From NCBI RefSeq assembly GCF_000425225.1, contig NZ_AULJ01000012.1:121010-185009 (forward strand): a stretch of 64,000 bases of DNA. Direction: 5' to 3'. Position numbers and translations under genes: made by a program. Shown piece by piece: positions 17,096 through 25,638 of the stretch (the first letter of the stretch is position 1; each line of letters opens with the position of its first letter). A model generated the notes under the pieces. That model did not search any database. It saw only the letters and a list, made by a program, of their open reading frames with translations, and was not told where the DNA came from. The DNA comes from Pontibacillus marinus BH030004 = DSM 16465 (GTDB lineage Bacteria; Bacillota; Bacilli; Bacillales; BH030062).

Positions 17096-17902
17096 ATGAA
17101 TTTATCGACAAGAAGTGAAGAGATTTTGGAGAACACACGGGTGAACCAAAGAAATATGCTGGCATATGGGCAGTTAACAGCCAAACATGTCAATGAGGTT
17201 GATTTGGTACAGGAAAATGGTATTCAAGCTACCATGAGTCCCTTAAAACTTCCTTTAATGAACGATATTACAGCGGTTCATATGAACGAAGAATTAATGG
17301 AAGAAACCATTTTGCGTTTTACAGATATATACTTAGCGAGAAACATTCGTCCGACGTGGCATATTTGGGATATGGACGCGACTGATCATGTGAAGGACTA
17401 TTTAGAAGCCCTAAATTATAAAAAATCAGGTTACCAAACGGCTATGAGCATGGACTTAGAGAACTGGATGGTCGTGAGTACTGAACCAGCAGAAATTAAT
17501 ATTCGTAAAGTAGATGATGAGACCACTTGCTTACACTATGCTAGCGTGTTAGCGGAATCTCTCAATATTCCAGATCATGAGATGGCCGGTTTTCAAGAAT
17601 TTGTAGCTCGTGTTGCTTGTGATGAATCTTCACCAATTCATCATTACGTGGCCTATGAAAAATGTGAGCCTGTTTGCATCTTATCTTTGTTTTACAGTGA
17701 AGAAAGTGTAGGGATTTATAACATAGAATCCGTTCAAAAGAGAGGGAAGTCTAGGTCACACCTCATCATTCATGCATTAAAAGATGCTCAAAAGAATAAT
17801 GCGAAAAAAGCCATTCTTCAAACAGCAGATAAATCAGTACAAATCTATGAGAGACTAGGGTTTCATAATGATGGAAACATCCTCGAATATCGTATGGCTT
17901 GA
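17096..17902 (+). CDS. GNAT-family acetyltransferase, two-domain
   Basis: Protein of 268 residues. The C-terminal half has the GNAT fold: a central strand ending YNIESVQKRGKSRSHLIIHAL, where the acetyl-CoA loop is modified, and LQTADKSVQIYERLGFHNDG, the usual end of the fold. The N-terminal half (MSPLKLPLMNDITAVHMNE onward) looks like a degenerate second GNAT-like domain. ATG 17096 is chosen over TTG 17093 for spacing to GGAGG (seven bases). The substrate is unknown. Confidence 0.8.
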   Translation: MNLSTRSEEILENTRVNQRNMLAYGQLTAKHVNEVDLVQENGIQATMSPLKLPLMNDITAVHMNEELMEETILRFTDIYLARNIRPTWHIWDMDATDHVKDYLEALNYKKSGYQTAMSMDLENWMVVSTEPAEINIRKVDDETTCLHYASVLAESLNIPDHEMAGFQEFVARVACDESSPIHHYVAYEKCEPVCILSLFYSEESVGIYNIESVQKRGKSRSHLIIHALKDAQKNNAKKAILQTADKSVQIYERLGFHNDGNILEYRMA

Positions 17903-17920
17903 TTATAAGGATAAAAATAA

Positions 17921-17958
17921 AAAAATCGCATGAGCTGCAAGTAGCTCATGCGATTTTT
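17921..17958. terminator. Strong bidirectional terminator
   Basis: A 16-base perfect stem beginning AAAAATCGCATGAGCT with a six-base loop, A run on the left and T run on the right. Confidence 0.9.
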
Positions 17959-17965
17959 GCACGTT

Positions 17966-18150
17966 AAGAAAGCATAAAATTTTAGCAATGGAGGAATGCG
18001 ACGTAGTGAAAATTTTTGAAAGTATGAAGTATAAGTGCAACTAAGCCTCTGTCTACGTCTTAAAAGGCTTGCCAATCAGCAAGTTTGGTTAATCGTACTA
18101 CGGGCTCAGTCCAGTCCCTTCGTTGCTAAACGGGCGCTTGCACTTTTGTT
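17966..18150. repeat. Dispersed structured repeat, truncated copy
   Basis: It matches the right-hand half of the copy at 32789-33125: an AAATTTTAGC segment, GCGACGTAGT, CTAAGCCTCTGTCT, GGCTTGCCAATCAGCAAG, GGTTAATCGTACTACG, CAGTCCAGTCCCTTCGTT and GGGCGCTTGCACTTTTGTTC. The left end (TCTAGCTCC and the pairing arm) is missing, so the long terminal pairing cannot form here. Confidence 0.8.
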
Positions 18151-18157
18151 CTGTTCT

Positions 18158-18182
18158 AAAAAACCCCTTAATAAAGGGGTGT
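18158..18182 (-). terminator. Terminator of ytzI
   Basis: On the minus strand ACCCCTT and AAGGGGT pair around TATT and are followed by TTTTT. Confidence 0.75.
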
Positions 18183-18190
18183 AAATAAAA

Positions 18191-18358
18191 CTATTCAGCT
18201 TTTTTCTCTTCATGATCTGTTTCATTGTAATCCACTGGTGAATCCTGTGGTAATGGATCAACTTTGTGTTCGTAGGCATAACCTTTATTAATTGTTGCAA
18301 TCGTTAATCCTAATACAGCAACCATAATAATGAGGCATACCATTAATACCGTGAACAT
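18191..18358 (-). CDS. ytzI: YtzI-like small membrane protein
   Basis: Protein of 55 residues with one membrane helix (about 2-23) followed by NKGYAYEHKVDPLPQD, the characteristic segment of YtzI-type proteins, and an acidic tail. ATG 18358 is chosen over the longer frame at 18439 because AAGGGGACTGAG lies immediately before it. Function is unknown in the family. Confidence 0.75.
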   Translation of the reverse strand: MFTVLMVCLIIMVAVLGLTIATINKGYAYEHKVDPLPQDSPVDYNETDHEEKKAE

Positions 18359-18541
18359 AAGCTCAGTCCCCTTTTTTACGTAAATTAGGCTTGAGTGTAT
18401 TAATAAAAATAAAATAAAAATTCTTTTTAAACACTTCATATTTTAACACAGAAAATTAGGTCTGCGGAATAAAATATGAAGCACATTACCCTTCCATATT
18501 GAAAAAATCACAAAAAAGCAGCAGAATATAAAGAGGAAAGG

Positions 18542-19522
18542 GTGAGTTTAATGAAAATCGAATTGTTAAAATGTCATGGATCAAATAATGACTTTGTTTT
18601 AATAGATGATTTACAACATACATATCAGTTCTCCGAAGAGGACCGTGTTTCGATTGCTAAAACTCTTTGTGATCGTGAAGGCCTTGTTGGTGGAGATGGT
18701 ATATTATTTGTTGAACAGACTGAAGTGGCTGATGCGAGAATGCGTATGTTTAATCCAGATGGGTCAGAAGCAGAGATGTGTGGAAATGGACTACGTTGTG
18801 TAGCCCGTTATGCGAGTGAGCAGTTTAATAAAACCCAACTTGTTATTGAAACGAAAGAGGCAAATCTAACAGTTGAGCAAAAAGGCGATATTTTCGAAAA
18901 TATCCCATCTTTTGAAGTGGCTATTGAACCCGTTTCATTAGAGCCTGCTTCTCTTCCGCTGAAAACAGATGAGGAAGAACACATTGATCAAAACATACCT
19001 GCTTTATCAGAGGACTTAAAATTTAGTGCAGTGAGTGTTCCGAATCCTCATTTAATTGCAATGGTTGATCAAGTAGATGATGAACAATTGTCTGCTATTG
19101 GAAAAGAAGCGAATGGAAACAAAACACTACTCCCAAATGGTGTGAATGTTAGCTTTGTACAAAACTTAGGCGATCAAAAGGTATTTGTACGTACGTATGA
19201 ACGTGGCGTTGGTTTAACAAACGCCTGTGGTACAGCTATGTCAGCTTCATCTCTGAATACGGTCTTACTAAACTACAATCAACCAGACGAAGAGATATTT
19301 GTCTTTAATCGTGGTGGTTTTGTGATTTGTGTTGTGCATGTTGAAGATGGTGAATATCGTATTAAGTTACGTGGAAACGCAACATATGAGTACAAAACAA
19401 CCGTTCGTCTTACAGAGAATAAAGTTGAGGAATTAACAGAGCGCGAAACCTTTGAGACAGAAGCAAAAGCCTATGAAGCGCTTCAAGCGTATGCTTCTCA
19501 AGAAATCGAGCGTTATCAGTAA
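18542..19522 (+). CDS. dapF: Diaminopimelate epimerase
   Basis: Converts LL- to meso-diaminopimelate for lysine and peptidoglycan synthesis. Both catalytic Cys are visible: in SEAEMCGNGLRC (Cys about 80) and in LTNACGTAMSAS (about residue 228). The N-terminal KCHGSNNDFVLID also fits. At 326 residues it is about 40 longer than B. subtilis DapF, with extra sequence near 120-155 and a charged C-terminal tail. GTG 18542 is used here; ATG 18551, three codons later, is equally possible since GGGTGA precedes it. It stands alone, not in a lysine operon. Confidence 0.88.
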   Translation: MSLMKIELLKCHGSNNDFVLIDDLQHTYQFSEEDRVSIAKTLCDREGLVGGDGILFVEQTEVADARMRMFNPDGSEAEMCGNGLRCVARYASEQFNKTQLVIETKEANLTVEQKGDIFENIPSFEVAIEPVSLEPASLPLKTDEEEHIDQNIPALSEDLKFSAVSVPNPHLIAMVDQVDDEQLSAIGKEANGNKTLLPNGVNVSFVQNLGDQKVFVRTYERGVGLTNACGTAMSASSLNTVLLNYNQPDEEIFVFNRGGFVICVVHVEDGEYRIKLRGNATYEYKTTVRLTENKVEELTERETFETEAKAYEALQAYASQEIERYQ

Positions 19523-19583
19523 ACATGTGATGAGTAAAACCTTTTGTTGATACACATACTATGATCAAAAGGAGGGATTCATC

Positions 19584-19808
19584 ATGGCAGAACAAGTAGT
19601 TGCCGTCCGCAAAAATGGTGACGGAGATATTGTTGAATTAAAACTTTCTTCTGGCCAGGTAGTTGGTTACAAACAAGCTCAACAAATGGCGAAGGATAAA
19701 GAGATTGAGCACGTAAATGTTTTTATGGGCAAAGACCATGAAGAGCATCTGCGTAGCGATGCCGATGGGGATCCAACGAACAATCTTGACCAGTTACCTA
19801 CATTTTAA
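19584..19808 (+). CDS. DUF3892-like small protein
   Basis: Protein of 74 residues, EQVVAVRKNGDGDIVELKLSSG onward, with the compact beta-rich pattern and the ending LRSDADGDPTNNLDQLPTF seen in DUF3892 proteins. The ribosome binding site AAGGAGGG is strong. No function is established. It follows dapF by 61 bases and has its own downstream hairpin. Confidence 0.75.
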   Translation: MAEQVVAVRKNGDGDIVELKLSSGQVVGYKQAQQMAKDKEIEHVNVFMGKDHEEHLRSDADGDPTNNLDQLPTF

Positions 19809-19842
19809 CTTGAAAGGTAACTCCAACAGAATAAGTGAGGTG

Positions 19843-19882
19843 GAGGACTACATCATAGAAAAAGGTGTAGTCCTCATTTATA
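19843..19882 (+). terminator. Probable terminator
   Basis: A perfect ten-base stem GAGGACTACA/TGTAGTCCTC with a 13-base loop. The tail ATTTATAT is weak. Confidence 0.6.
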
Positions 19883-19980
19883 TGTTCAATTAATACAATA
19901 ATCATTTCACTTATCAAGAAAATATTATAAGCTAGATATATAAATGAACTTAATCGTAACTACAGAAAGGGAGAGAATTT

Positions 19981-20169
19981 TTGAAAACGGTATTACTTCC
20001 TCATTTTTTAATAACTATAATCATGTCAGTAGCATTAGCCGTTGTCCTTATAAATGTGGAATTACAATTATGGATGGCGATTATTTTAACAGCTGCTCTT
20101 GTGTTGAATGTGGTCTTATTCTTCACGTTACTTATATTGAAGAAAAGAGTAGATCAACAAACTGAATAA
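19981..20169 (+). CDS. Small two-helix membrane protein
   Basis: A 62-residue protein with two hydrophobic helices (about 5-26 and 30-53) and a basic C-terminus. The start is TTG 19981 behind AAAGGGAGAG. The other reading of the same bases (from 19944) lacks a ribosome binding site and has no coherent protein character. Family not recognised. Confidence 0.6.
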   Translation: MKTVLLPHFLITIIMSVALAVVLINVELQLWMAIILTAALVLNVVLFFTLLILKKRVDQQTE

Positions 20170-20179
20170 CCTTAAAGGG

Positions 20180-20216
20180 AAAGGCAAAATGAACGTTTGT
20201 TTATTTTGTCTTTTTA
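20180..20216 (+). terminator. Probable terminator
   Basis: AAAGGCAAAATGAAC pairs imperfectly with GTTTATTTTGTCTTTT and ends in five T. Confidence 0.65.
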
Positions 20217-20413
20217 CATATTAAAAAGATAATTTAAAGAATGTTGTAGAAGTGCTACTAAGACTCTTGTTCCAATCCTTACTATAACCTAGAAAAACAT
20301 ATATTCTAAATGCATTTATTATATTAAGATATTATAAATCTTTTGAAAATAAGGTGCAGTTCACAAAGAATTTATTCTATAATAATAAATGGGTGTTAAA
20401 GGGGGAATTGGAT

Positions 20414-21247
20414 TTGGAAGTTCATATAGATACAAAGAATTTGAACTTAAAAGTAAAACGGATCGGAGAAGGAGAAGCGATTATTTTTCTGCAAGGGGTC
20501 AGAGGGAGTGAGCTTCGAAAATTCCTTCCATACAATGAAGCACTTTCTAAGGATTTTGAGTTAATATTCTATGAGCATACAGAATACATAACCTCACAGT
20601 ATATTAATGCCAGTAAGCCTACCTTGCAGGAGGAGGTAGAAATATTAAACGAACTCTGTATTAAGCTTGGTTTAGAAAGAGTTCATCTCTTTGGAGAGTC
20701 GTGGGGAACCATTTTAGCGCTTTTATATGCAATTTACTACCCTCACCAAGTACAAAAGATATTTTTGACTGGTGCAATTGGAGCATCGTATGAAAGCTTT
20801 GCTTTATTTGAGTCAGAAATGCTAAAACGATCGAATCATAATGATATACAAAAGTTCTTGGAACTAGCTGAGAGTTTAAGTCAGGGAGAGGATACAGTCG
20901 ATAGCATCTTTCACATGTTAGACCCTTATTACGTATACTCCTCCCAGGTTACAGAAAATACAAGCTTACCCATGAATGAAATCGTTAATAATGAAATAGG
21001 AGCAAGTCTTCGAGAAAACTTCGATATCCGAAAGGACCTAAGTCAATTAGCTGAGATCCCAATTCTTGTTGCTCAGGGTACATACGACATTATTTCTCCG
21101 GAGGGAATTCAATCCCAGTTAATTGATTATTTGCCTCAAGCAACCCTTGTTGAAATCGAGGAAGCTGGCCATTGGACTATCGTGGATCAGTCTGAAAAAA
21201 TACTCGGCCTCGCAAAGACATTTTTCTCAGAAAATCAAGCACATTAA
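20414..21247 (+). CDS. Alpha/beta hydrolase, prolyl aminopeptidase-like
   Basis: Serine hydrolase of about 277 residues. The nucleophile elbow is GESWGT, followed by LALLYAIYYPHQV as in proline iminopeptidase-like enzymes. The acid lies in AQGTYDIISPEG and the His in EAGHWTIVDQ. The usual HGG or HGxxG oxyanion motif is replaced by LQGVRGS. The most likely start is TTG 20414, eight bases after AAAGGGGG; GTG 20354 has no ribosome binding site. Substrate unknown. Confidence 0.8.
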   Translation: MEVHIDTKNLNLKVKRIGEGEAIIFLQGVRGSELRKFLPYNEALSKDFELIFYEHTEYITSQYINASKPTLQEEVEILNELCIKLGLERVHLFGESWGTILALLYAIYYPHQVQKIFLTGAIGASYESFALFESEMLKRSNHNDIQKFLELAESLSQGEDTVDSIFHMLDPYYVYSSQVTENTSLPMNEIVNNEIGASLRENFDIRKDLSQLAEIPILVAQGTYDIISPEGIQSQLIDYLPQATLVEIEEAGHWTIVDQSEKILGLAKTFFSENQAH

Positions 21248-21291
21248 CCCCTCGTTCTTTAAAAAGAATCATCTACGCAAAATAACTTATT

Positions 21292-21325
21292 AACTAATCT
21301 TTTTTAAAAAGATTAGTTTTTTGTT
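21292..21325 (+). terminator. Intrinsic terminator
   Basis: AACTAATCTTTTT and AAAAAGATTAGTT form a 13-base stem with a minimal loop and a T run. Confidence 0.8.
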
Positions 21326-21448
21326 TTTAAACCTTTCCCTAATTTTTATTAAACAATTACAAGATAAAAGATTGATGAAACCGATCCCAGGGAATAGTAC
21401 TAGAGGATAAGTAAAATTATATGCTGTTAGCTTAAGGGAGGCAGATCA

Positions 21449-23398
21449 ATGGCACTAAATGTTACACAGAAGTTGATTCAAGATCATCTTTTATCAGGGG
21501 AATTAACACCTGGTGAAGAGATTGGGTTAAAAATTGATCAAACGTTAACCCAGGATGCAACAGGAACGATGGTTATGCTGGAGTTAGAAGCGATGGGACT
21601 CGATTATGCCAAAACAGAAGCTTCAGCTCAGTACGTTGACCACAACCTCATTCAAGAAGATAGTAAAAACCCAGATGACCACCTATTTTTGGAAAGCGCT
21701 GCACAGCGATTTGGCTTGTATTTCAGCCGTCCGGGGAATGGAGTAAGTCACCCAGTCCATATGCAACGCTTAGCGAAACCTGGTCAAACCTTGCTTGGTT
21801 CTGACAGTCACACATGTGCAAATGGCTGTATGGGAATGCTTGCAATGGGAGCAGGTGGAATTGACGTTGCTATGGCAATTGCAGGAGAACCTTTCTATGT
21901 CAAAATGCCTGAAGTATGGGGCATCTATGTGAAAGGTGAACTTCCAGATTGGGTAGGTGCAAAAGATGCTATTTTAGAATTGCTACGCCGTCACGATGTA
22001 AAAGGAGGCGTAGGCAAAGTACTTGAATATTACGGGCCAGGCTTGAAGAACCTTTCTGCTATGGATCGTCACGTTATTGCCAACATGGGTGCAGAACTTG
22101 GTGCAACAGGTACCGTTTTCCCATCTGATGAAGAAGTGAAGCGTTACTTAAAGAGTCAGGGTCGTGAAGAAGATTGGAAAGAAATCGTAGCAGATGATGG
22201 AGCGAAATATGACCTTCATGAAGAACTCGATCTTTCACAACTAGAACCAATGATTGCAAAACCTTCAAGTCCGGGTAATGTGGTTCCTGTTCGCGAAGTA
22301 GCAGGAGAGCCGATTTATCAGTCTTATGTTGGATCTTCAGCGAACCCAGGTTACCGCGATTTTGCTATAGCTGCTGAGATTGTTAAAGACAAGCAAGTTG
22401 CAGATGGTGTCTCGTTTGACATTAACCCAACATCTCGTCAAATGCTTACGGACTTAGTGAAAAACAGTCATATGGCAAGCTTGTTACCAGCAGGCGCTCG
22501 CTTGCACCAGGCAGGCTGTAACGGCTGTATTGGAATGGGCCAAGCACCTGCGACTGGACGCAACAGTTTACGTACAACACCACGTAACTTCCCAGGTCGT
22601 TCAGGTACAAAAGAGGACAGTGTATTCTTATGCGGTCCAGAAACAGCTGCTGCCTCAGCTTTAACAGGAAAAATCACAGATCCACGTGATTTGGAGATGG
22701 ATTTTCCGGACATCTCAGCACCAGATAATCCAACGATTGATATGACGTTGCTTGATAAACCGAAGCTTCCAGAAGAAGCTAAACAGATCGAGCTACAAAA
22801 AGGACCAAATATTGCGTCCATCCCAGAGATGGATGAACTCCCTGATGAAATGGAACTTCCAATTCTACTGAAAATGGGAGATAACATTTCAACTGATGAA
22901 ATCCTAGCAGGTGGCGCTCGAGTGTTACCTTACCGAAGCAACTTACCAGAGATCAGTAAGTTTACATTCGAAATTGTGGATAACACGTACTATGATCGTG
23001 CTATGGAAATCAAAGATCAAGGTGGTCATGCAGTTGTTGGCGGCTATAACTACGGACAAGGTTCAAGCCGTGAACACGCTGCATTAGCTCCTCGATATCT
23101 TGGGTTACGTGTCGCGATTGTACAAGACTTTGCCCGAATTCACTGGCAAAACCTTGTAAACTTCGGTGTACTTCCACTAACCTTCAGCACAAGTGAGGAA
23201 AAAGACAAACTAGAACAAGGCGATGTGCTACAATTTAGTGGTTTACGGGAAGCCATTCAAAATGGCCAAGAAATTAAGGCAAAAGTTAAAGATAAAAATA
23301 AAGAAATTAATCTGCGTCATACATTATCTGTCCGCCAAGTGGACATGATGCTAAAAGGAGGACTTATTAACTGGGTCCGTGACCGAGACAAAAAATAG
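21449..23398 (+). CDS. Aconitate hydratase, Aquifex type (short form)
   Basis: Fe-S hydro-lyase of 649 residues, shorter than the 900-residue CitB/AcnA of B. subtilis and matching the so-called Aquifex-type putative aconitases. The iron-sulfur Cys are in GSDSHTCANG (about 117) and AGCNGCIGMG (two Cys, about 355-358). Substrate segments YGQGSSREHAAL and RPGNGVSHPVH are present, and the swivel domain is C-terminal (about 500-640). It converts citrate and isocitrate, or a homologous acid. A strong ribosome binding site (AAGGGAGG) precedes ATG 21449. A small zinc-finger gene follows 13 bases after its stop. Confidence 0.88.
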   Translation: MALNVTQKLIQDHLLSGELTPGEEIGLKIDQTLTQDATGTMVMLELEAMGLDYAKTEASAQYVDHNLIQEDSKNPDDHLFLESAAQRFGLYFSRPGNGVSHPVHMQRLAKPGQTLLGSDSHTCANGCMGMLAMGAGGIDVAMAIAGEPFYVKMPEVWGIYVKGELPDWVGAKDAILELLRRHDVKGGVGKVLEYYGPGLKNLSAMDRHVIANMGAELGATGTVFPSDEEVKRYLKSQGREEDWKEIVADDGAKYDLHEELDLSQLEPMIAKPSSPGNVVPVREVAGEPIYQSYVGSSANPGYRDFAIAAEIVKDKQVADGVSFDINPTSRQMLTDLVKNSHMASLLPAGARLHQAGCNGCIGMGQAPATGRNSLRTTPRNFPGRSGTKEDSVFLCGPETAAASALTGKITDPRDLEMDFPDISAPDNPTIDMTLLDKPKLPEEAKQIELQKGPNIASIPEMDELPDEMELPILLKMGDNISTDEILAGGARVLPYRSNLPEISKFTFEIVDNTYYDRAMEIKDQGGHAVVGGYNYGQGSSREHAALAPRYLGLRVAIVQDFARIHWQNLVNFGVLPLTFSTSEEKDKLEQGDVLQFSGLREAIQNGQEIKAKVKDKNKEINLRHTLSVRQVDMMLKGGLINWVRDRDKK

Positions 23399-23411
23399 AG
23401 GAGTGAATCCC

Positions 23412-23585
23412 TTGGCAAAAGACATGCGATGCCGTGCATGTGACGGCTCAGGTTTATTAATGGATGATGAAGAATGGCGCTACACCTGCACGATTTGCGG
23501 TGGAAGCGGAGAGCTCATCGCTGGAAAACCAATTGAGCAAGACGGTAATTTTGACGTAGACGAAATGAATCGCACATTAGAATAA
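23412..23585 (+). CDS. Small zinc-finger protein coupled to aconitase
   Basis: A 57-residue protein with two CxxCxGSG-type units, CRACDGSG and CTICGGSG, about 19 residues apart, as in the DnaJ zinc-finger repeat. The rest is acidic. TTG 23412 follows AGAGGAGTG and gives a natural N-terminus; the longer frame into the aconitase gene is not needed. Its coupling to a Fe-S enzyme suggests a role in that enzyme's assembly or control, but this is inference. Confidence 0.7.
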   Translation: MAKDMRCRACDGSGLLMDDEEWRYTCTICGGSGELIAGKPIEQDGNFDVDEMNRTLE

Positions 23586-23592
23586 TGATCAT

Positions 23593-23624
23593 GAAAAGGC
23601 ACTCCATTAGGGGTGTCTTTTCTT
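23593..23624 (+). terminator. Intrinsic terminator of the aconitase unit
   Basis: AAAAGGCACTCC pairs with GGGGTGTCTTTT (one mismatch) around ATTA. Confidence 0.75.
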
Positions 23625-23649
23625 AATGGTATTGAAGAAAAGGGGACAC

Positions 23650-23677
23650 AAATTTAAAAAAGGTTCCCTTTTTAAAT
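23650..23677. other. AT-rich inverted repeat
   Basis: AATTTAAAAAAGG and CCTTTTTAAATT form a 12-base stem with one bulge and a three-base loop between the aconitase terminator and the HIT gene. Purpose unclear. Confidence 0.4.
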
Positions 23678-23728
23678 TCTTCCATATTTTATACGATATA
23701 AGAAAGAAACAAAAAAGGAGTTCACACA

Positions 23729-24121
23729 ATGAATACAGATTGCGTCTTATGCAACCCAAACCAAGATCCAGAACAACAAATCATATTAGAAAATGACCAT
23801 TGCTTTTATATCCAAAAACCATCTGAACAAGAAGTGCTCGTTGGGAGCGGTCTCATCATTCCAAAAAATCACGTGGAAACCCCATTTGATCTATCACCAC
23901 AAGAATGGGCTGCTACGAAAGAGCTGATGGACAAGGCGAAAACCATAATGGACGAAGCATATTCTCCAGATGGTTATAGTCTTGGTTGGAATGTGAATCC
24001 AATAGGTGGACAGCATATCCCTCATGCTCACTTCCATATCATCCCTAGATTTGAAGATGAACCGTATGCAGGACGTGGTATTCGGTATTGGATCAAACAA
24101 AAAGAGAATAAACGACCATAA
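23729..24121 (+). CDS. HIT family protein
   Basis: Nucleotide-binding hydrolase or transferase of 130 residues. The histidine triad is in HIPHAHFHIIPRF near residues 95-107. CVLCN at the start is part of the zinc-binding site common in this family. A ribosome binding site AAAGGAG precedes ATG 23729. It is followed after 14 bases by a GNAT gene. Likely acts on a nucleoside phosphoramidate or dinucleotide. Confidence 0.88.
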   Translation: MNTDCVLCNPNQDPEQQIILENDHCFYIQKPSEQEVLVGSGLIIPKNHVETPFDLSPQEWAATKELMDKAKTIMDEAYSPDGYSLGWNVNPIGGQHIPHAHFHIIPRFEDEPYAGRGIRYWIKQKENKRP

Positions 24122-24135
24122 GAGGAGGATGTCAT

Positions 24136-24678
24136 ATGTTTTTGGGTGAACGTATTTATCTCAGAAAAGTTACAGAAGAGGATGCATTAACTTATCATAG
24201 ATGGAGAAATGATCCTGAAGTCATGGAGAATACAAGCCTAACTTTAGATTTATTTACTTATAAAGAAACAACAGAATTTATTCAAAGTATTGCGGAGTCT
24301 GCTACATCAAAAAGCTATTTTATTATGGATAAGGAAAATGATGAGCCTATCGGTATAACATCATTAATTAACTTAGATTACAAAAACAGAAATAGTGAAT
24401 GTATTATTGATATCGGAAACAAAAATTACTGGGGAGATGGTTATGGAAAAGAGGCTATGGAGCTTTTAGTTCAATATTCTTTTAGGGAACTCAACCTACA
24501 TAAACTGTATCTGAAAGTTTTTGCTTTCAACACACGTGCGATTCGATTGTATGAAAAAATAGGTTTCGAACGAGAAGGGGAACTGAAAGACCATCTTTTT
24601 CGGAATGGGGAATGGCATAATATTGTTGAGATGGCTCTTTTTCAAGATAAGTATTTACAAATGGAGAGTAAAGTATGA
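24136..24678 (+). CDS. GNAT acetyltransferase, RimJ/RimL type
   Basis: Protein of 180 residues. GERIYLRKVTEEDALTYHRWRNDPEV at the start and the acetyl-CoA loop YWGDGYGKEAMELLV are typical for this group, as is VFAFNTRAIRLYEKIGFEREG near the end. Probably acetylates a protein N-terminus or a small amine. AAGAGGAGG precedes ATG 24136, and it is likely cotranscribed with the HIT gene. Confidence 0.85.
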   Translation: MFLGERIYLRKVTEEDALTYHRWRNDPEVMENTSLTLDLFTYKETTEFIQSIAESATSKSYFIMDKENDEPIGITSLINLDYKNRNSECIIDIGNKNYWGDGYGKEAMELLVQYSFRELNLHKLYLKVFAFNTRAIRLYEKIGFEREGELKDHLFRNGEWHNIVEMALFQDKYLQMESKV

Positions 24679-24708
24679 ACTACATAGCAAAACATCCCTA
24701 TTATAGAT

Positions 24709-24735
24709 TAAGGTGAGCGACACCTGCTCACCTTA
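24709..24735. terminator. Hairpin between convergent genes
   Basis: A perfect ten-base stem TAAGGTGAGC/GCTCACCTTA, followed by TTTATTATT on the plus strand. Confidence 0.7.
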
Positions 24736-24739
24736 TTTA

Positions 24740-25174
24740 TTATTCTTCTTTCTCAACATACATCTTTAACCCATCTAGGATATCCTTAGCTATTTTGTTG
24801 GTCATTCCTTGAAAAAGCTTGCCCATAAATTTAGCAAACCCGCTATGGTATTCAGTTTCATAATGCTGCTCGACATAAGTCATCTCACCTTGGTCAGTCA
24901 AATGATAGGAGATGGTCATCGTAAAGGCTTTGTTCATGAGTTGATAAGAGAATAAACTGGGTTCAGTAACTTGAAGATTCTTACCCTCATATGTATTGGT
25001 CATTTTGCCTTCTTTCTGTTTTTGTTGAAACATAGCACCCTCTATTTGTTCATTTGCCGGGTCATTGTAAGTAACGGAGATAACATCCCTTGTCCATTGT
25101 TCACGTTCTGAAGCAGTTGCTATCGTTTGAAAAACGGTTGAGAGTGGAGCGTTAATTTTTACAGAGTACTTCAT
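24740..25174 (-). CDS. SRPBCC-family protein (START-like fold)
   Basis: Protein of 144 residues with the opening MKYSVKINAPLSTVFQTIAT and a central alternating pattern typical of the polyketide cyclase/SRPBCC fold, which has a hydrophobic pocket. ATG 25174 is chosen over GTG 25189 because GGGAGG lies seven bases before it and would otherwise be inside the gene. Ligand and role unknown. Confidence 0.75.
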   Translation of the reverse strand: MKYSVKINAPLSTVFQTIATASEREQWTRDVISVTYNDPANEQIEGAMFQQKQKEGKMTNTYEGKNLQVTEPSLFSYQLMNKAFTMTISYHLTDQGEMTYVEQHYETEYHSGFAKFMGKLFQGMTNKIAKDILDGLKMYVEKEE

Positions 25175-25344
25175 TGATATTCCTCCCACTATAGTGAACT
25201 ATTTCCAGAATTTTATGTATAAATTTATTTTAACATTAATTCGAGTAACTATGTTGATAGAGGATGGAGGCATTAAAAACATCACGATTTACCAAGGATA
25301 CTAGCACAATAAAGAGGCATACCAACCATAAGGAGGTGTGTTTC

Positions 25345-25599
25345 ATGGCTAGACGGAACAAAATATTAGTTCCAGAAGCTCGAGATGGATTAGATCAGTT
25401 AAAAGCAAAACTTTCAGGTTCTAAAGATCCTAATCAGACCAAATACGAAGTTGCTGAAGAACAAGACGTTCCTTTAAAAAGAGGCTATAATGGTGATCTT
25501 AGATCGAAAGAGGCTGGAAAAGTAGGGGGCCAGATTGGCGGAAGTATGGTCCGCGAATTGGTGAAGATGGCTCAGCAAAACTTAGGTGAGAAAAAATAA
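25345..25599 (+). CDS. Alpha/beta-type small acid-soluble spore protein
   Basis: Spore DNA-binding protein of 84 residues. It has NKILVPEARDGLDQLK at the N-terminus and EAGKVGGQIGGSMVRELVKMAQQNLG at the C-terminus, both diagnostic for the family that coats spore DNA against UV damage. The usual GPR protease site (E-I/V-A-S-E-F) is altered here to YEVAEEQDV, and the middle is about ten residues longer than in major family members, so it is probably a minor one. ATG 25345 follows AAGGAGGTG. No convincing sigma-G promoter could be assigned. Confidence 0.88.
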   Translation: MARRNKILVPEARDGLDQLKAKLSGSKDPNQTKYEVAEEQDVPLKRGYNGDLRSKEAGKVGGQIGGSMVRELVKMAQQNLGEKK

Positions 25600-25604
25600 G
25601 TGAA

Positions 25605-25634
25605 AACAAACCTACCCCACAAGGTAGGTTTGTT
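25605..25634. terminator. Hairpin between convergent genes
   Basis: A perfect 12-base stem AACAAACCTACC/GGTAGGTTTGTT with a six-base loop, weak T run. Confidence 0.75.
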
Positions 25635-25638
25635 CTGT

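Noticed and set aside
19944..20165. 73-codon Cys-rich ORF
   Set aside because: It overlaps a two-helix membrane protein in another frame that has a good ribosome binding site; its Cys pattern is irregular.
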